DNA from: JBECKW01 sp040235505
GTDB taxonomy: Bacteria; Desulfobacterota; Desulfobacteria; Desulfobacterales; JAFDDL01
Length of the DNA stretch: 15,416 nt
Direction: 5' to 3'
Assembly (NCBI GenBank): GCA_040235505.1
Contig: JBECKW010000284.1
Location: 1 to 15,416, forward strand
Made by a program: the position numbers and the translations under genes
In this document: in pieces, positions 13,301-15,416 of the stretch
Layout of the letters: each line of letters begins with the position of its first letter
Position numbering within the stretch: position 1 is the first letter of the stretch
Notes under the pieces: model-generated
Seen by the model: the letters and a program-made list of their open reading frames with translations, nothing else
Told to the model about the DNA's origin: nothing
The model's database searches: none

Positions 13301-13335
13301 AAAATCTCGATCTGCCATACAGCGGAGATATACAT

Positions 13336-14076
13336 ATGCTTTTCCGAGGGAGTGCGGATATCAATTTCGAAATCGAAGGCATGGGGCAAGCCCTGGTACT
13401 GCTCCACGGTTTCGGCAGCAACCTGGAGATAAACTGGAAAAACACCGGCTGGTTTGATTTTTTTTTGTCTCTCGGCCGGAAAGTGGTTGCCCTCGATTTG
13501 CGGGGGCATGGCGGCAGCAGCAAATTTCATGACCCCGGGTCCTACAGCCCACAGCGAATAGGTGAGGATGTTCTGGAACTGATGGATCATCTCAAGCTGC
13601 GGCAGGCCGATCTCATGGGATATTCCATGGGCGCCTGGCTTTCCATGTATCTTCTGGCCGCCGCCCCGCATCGTTTTCGAAAAGGCATCCTGGGGGGCGT
13701 CGGGGACTACTTCATGAGCGAAATGGGCAGAGGGGAGAGAATCGCCGAAGCCATGACCACCAGAACCCCCAAATCCATCACCGATGCAACGCTTCGGATG
13801 GTCCGGGACTTTGCCGAGCATACCGGAAGCGATCTGCGGGCTCTTGCGGCCTGCAGCCGGGGGGTTCATACGGGCGAACTCCCCCCCTGCAGCCAAATCC
13901 CGCAGCCGGTGCTCATCGTGGGGGGGAAAAGCGATGACTTTGTAGGCCCGCCCGAACGCATCCAGGCGGAAATCCCCCGGGCAACCGTTCGGATGATACC
14001 GAATCGGGACCATCTGACCCTGCTGACGGACCATCGGTTCAAACAGGCGGTCGCGGATTTTTTGGAGGACCATTGA
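13336..14076 (+). CDS. Alpha/beta hydrolase
   Basis: A 246-residue alpha/beta-hydrolase fold protein without signal peptide, so cytoplasmic. Seen: the oxyanion segment LLHGFGSN (22-29), DLRGHGGSS (54-62), the nucleophile elbow GYSMGA with S97, an acid in VGGKSDDFVG, and the histidine in NRDHLTLL near the C-terminus, giving a complete Ser-Asp-His triad. The substrate is unknown. GGAG lies about nine bases before the ATG. The stop codon TGA overlaps the TTG start of the ABC ATPase, so the hydrolase is the first gene of a transport operon; it may process the imported compound, for example by opening an ester, amide or lactone, but this is inference. Confidence 0.9.
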   Translation: MLFRGSADINFEIEGMGQALVLLHGFGSNLEINWKNTGWFDFFLSLGRKVVALDLRGHGGSSKFHDPGSYSPQRIGEDVLELMDHLKLRQADLMGYSMGAWLSMYLLAAAPHRFRKGILGGVGDYFMSEMGRGERIAEAMTTRTPKSITDATLRMVRDFAEHTGSDLRALAACSRGVHTGELPPCSQIPQPVLIVGGKSDDFVGPPERIQAEIPRATVRMIPNRDHLTLLTDHRFKQAVADFLEDH

Positions 14077-14765
14077 AACTTGAATGCCGTAACATCACTT
14101 ACCGGTACCAGAATGCCGAGCATCCAGTTCTGGTCGGGCTTACCTTTAAAATCGATCATCCCGGTTTTCATGCCCTTTTCGGTCCTTCCGGGGTGGGCAA
14201 AACATCCCTGGCGAAAATTCTGACCGGTAATCTCCCAGATTTTGCGGGAGAAGTTTCCACAGACGACTTGAACCGGCGTCTCTTCACCTACAATTTCGAA
14301 CGGCTTCCGGACTGGTCCGTGGTGGGGCGTCACCTCGAAAAGATCACCCCCCCGGACCGAACAGGCCTGAAAGACGAGCTCGTCGACGCCTTCGGCCTGG
14401 CCGAGGTTGCGGGGAAACGGTTTTCAAACCTGTCCCTGGGGCAGAAAAACAGGATCAACCTCATTCGCTACCTGGTCCAGGATTTTAACATGCTGGCAAT
14501 GGACGAAAGCCTCGCCAATGTGGATGAACCCATGCGGGAGGCGATCATCCTGAAAATCAAAGCCCTGTTTCCGGAAAAGTTTTTTCTCTATATCTCCCAC
14601 AATGTATTGGAGGTCTCAAAATTCTGCCGACGGGTTCTCGTACTTCGGGACGCCGCCAAGCAGCCCCAGACGCTCTTTGTCGCGGGCCGGGATGCAACCG
14701 CGCAACGGCCTCCGGAAACTGCGGAGGTGGAAAAAACCATGCTGGAGGTCATGAATGCTTCTTAG
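14073..14765 (+). CDS. ABC transporter ATP-binding protein (NitT/TauT-like, divergent)
   Basis: A 230-residue ATPase. Seen: Walker A GPSGVGKTS, signature LSLGQ (usually LSGGQ), Walker B LAMDES, D-loop NVDE, and the switch histidine in YISHN. At the Q-loop the usual glutamine appears to be asparagine (FTYNFERLPDWSV aligned with the FQ-x4-LPW pattern of sulfonate and nitrate importers). It is shorter than typical family members. The start is a TTG at 14073, supported by GGAGG five bases upstream and by TTGA overlap with the hydrolase stop. The permease gene begins before its stop. Together these should energise import of a small organic compound or anion, but the binding protein that would show the substrate is not in the window. 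Confidence 0.88.
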   Translation: MKLECRNITYRYQNAEHPVLVGLTFKIDHPGFHALFGPSGVGKTSLAKILTGNLPDFAGEVSTDDLNRRLFTYNFERLPDWSVVGRHLEKITPPDRTGLKDELVDAFGLAEVAGKRFSNLSLGQKNRINLIRYLVQDFNMLAMDESLANVDEPMREAIILKIKALFPEKFFLYISHNVLEVSKFCRRVLVLRDAAKQPQTLFVAGRDATAQRPPETAEVEKTMLEVMNAS

Positions 14766-15416
14766 ACGCCTGGTTCAGTTCCTGCTCATCTATCTCCTCG
14801 GGCTGGCCATTCTGATCGCTCTCAAATACGGCCTGGGGCTCTCCAACTATGTCATCCCCTCCCCCGCAGTCATCTGGCAAACTACCCGGGAAGTTTTTTT
14901 CAGGTACAGCGGCGATGTGCTCGACACCCTGAAGGTGGCGGTGATCGGACAGATCATTTCCATCGTGTTGGCGATTTTTGTGGGGATCGTGGGACGCCAG
15001 ACATCCTGGGTGGGCTCCTTTGTCAAGGTGGCGGCCTACAATGTCCAAGCATACCCCATCGTGGCCCTGGCGCCGATCATTTTCCTCCTCCTGGGGGATG
15101 GATTTTTAACCCGGCTCCTTATTGCGGCCATGATCTGTTATTTCCCGGTACTGCTTTCGGTCCTGGGCATCATGAGTGAACCGGTGGCCGATGTGGAGCA
15201 TTTTTACACCACCACCCATCGGATGCGCTGGCAGCTCGAAGTGAAAATCCGGGCTTTTGAAAATCTTCACAAACTCACCACCGTCATCGCCGGCAGCGCC
15301 ACCCTGGCCATGGCCGGCACCATCGTGGCTGAATTCATTGCAGCCAGGGCCGGTATCGGGTATAGTATCCGTGTCGCATTGTACCAGAGCGATCTTGCCA
15401 AAATACTGGTGGCGCT
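14755..15416 (+). CDS. ABC transporter permease (NitT/TauT-like), cut by the window end
   Basis: The frame from the ATG at 14755 is open to the end of the window, about 220 residues. GGAGG lies six bases before the ATG, inside the ATPase gene, which it overlaps by 11 bases. Seen: an N-terminal hydrophobic helix (about 6-25), NYVIPSPAVIWQ, a segment found at this place in TauC/SsuC-type permeases, DTLKVAVIGQI leading into the second helix, and further helices (APIIFLLLGDGF, AAMICYFPVLLSVLG). Near the end comes AGSATLAMAGTIVAEFIAARAGIGYSI, the family segment that follows the coupling loop. Lacking the last helix, it is a partial gene. Only one permease is visible, and no solute-binding protein lies in the window. 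Confidence 0.88.
   Translation, partial: MLLRRLVQFLLIYLLGLAILIALKYGLGLSNYVIPSPAVIWQTTREVFFRYSGDVLDTLKVAVIGQIISIVLAIFVGIVGRQTSWVGSFVKVAAYNVQAYPIVALAPIIFLLLGDGFLTRLLIAAMICYFPVLLSVLGIMSEPVADVEHFYTTTHRMRWQLEVKIRAFENLHKLTTVIAGSATLAMAGTIVAEFIAARAGIGYSIRVALYQSDLAKILVA

Noticed and set aside
14749..15048. A 99-codon minus-strand frame opposite the permease start
   Set aside because: The plus-strand frame has a strong ribosome site and clear permease helices, so this is a shadow.

Overview
The window looks like chromosomal DNA from an anaerobic, sulfate-reducing type bacterium of the Desulfobacterota (Desulfobacterales-like). This is inferred from the gene mix, not from a database match. The pointers are a MetV-MetF methylene-tetrahydrofolate reductase pair, GcvH-like proteins with extra cysteine modules, a PAS histidine kinase with an NtrC-type regulator, a bacterial archaemetzincin, and intergenic DNA rich in short-word repeats. 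Coding DNA is moderately GC-rich and the spacers are AT-rich. No rRNA, tRNA, transposase, phage gene or CRISPR array was seen.

Left block (1-3145, minus strand, read right to left): metV and metF overlap by ATGA. A repeat-filled spacer with a 44-base inverted repeat follows, then a stand-alone receiver protein and an AroE-like protein whose catalytic Asp is replaced by Asn. The metV promoter region (3146-3391) carries a sigma70-like promoter, a perfect 15-base palindrome just downstream of it, and a terminator-like hairpin in the leader.

Middle block (3432-10148, plus strand): a histidine kinase with a Rossmann-like N-terminus and a cysteine-bearing PAS domain, then an NtrC-family regulator, an archaemetzincin that starts on a TTG overlapping the regulator stop, an MFS transporter behind a long potentially structured leader, and a Tat-exported aldo/keto reductase with an Fe-S cysteine cluster. 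The kinase and regulator form a plausible two-component pair; the downstream genes are candidate targets, but I saw no clear sigma54 promoter.

Right block (10274-13194, minus strand): an L,D-transpeptidase, then two tandem paralogous GcvH-like proteins. Each paralog has two copies of an identical C-x12-C-x5-C-x2-C module and no lysine at the usual lipoyl position. A strong inverted repeat separates them from the convergent aldo/keto reductase gene.

Right end (13336-15416, plus strand): a tightly overlapping operon of an alpha/beta hydrolase, a divergent ABC ATPase and an ABC permease of the NitT/TauT type; the permease runs off the window.

The most interesting points are the paired Cys-module GcvH-like proteins, the AroE-like Asp-to-Asn change, the archaemetzincin coupled to an NtrC regulator, the leader of the MFS gene, and the several families of short-word repeats between genes.
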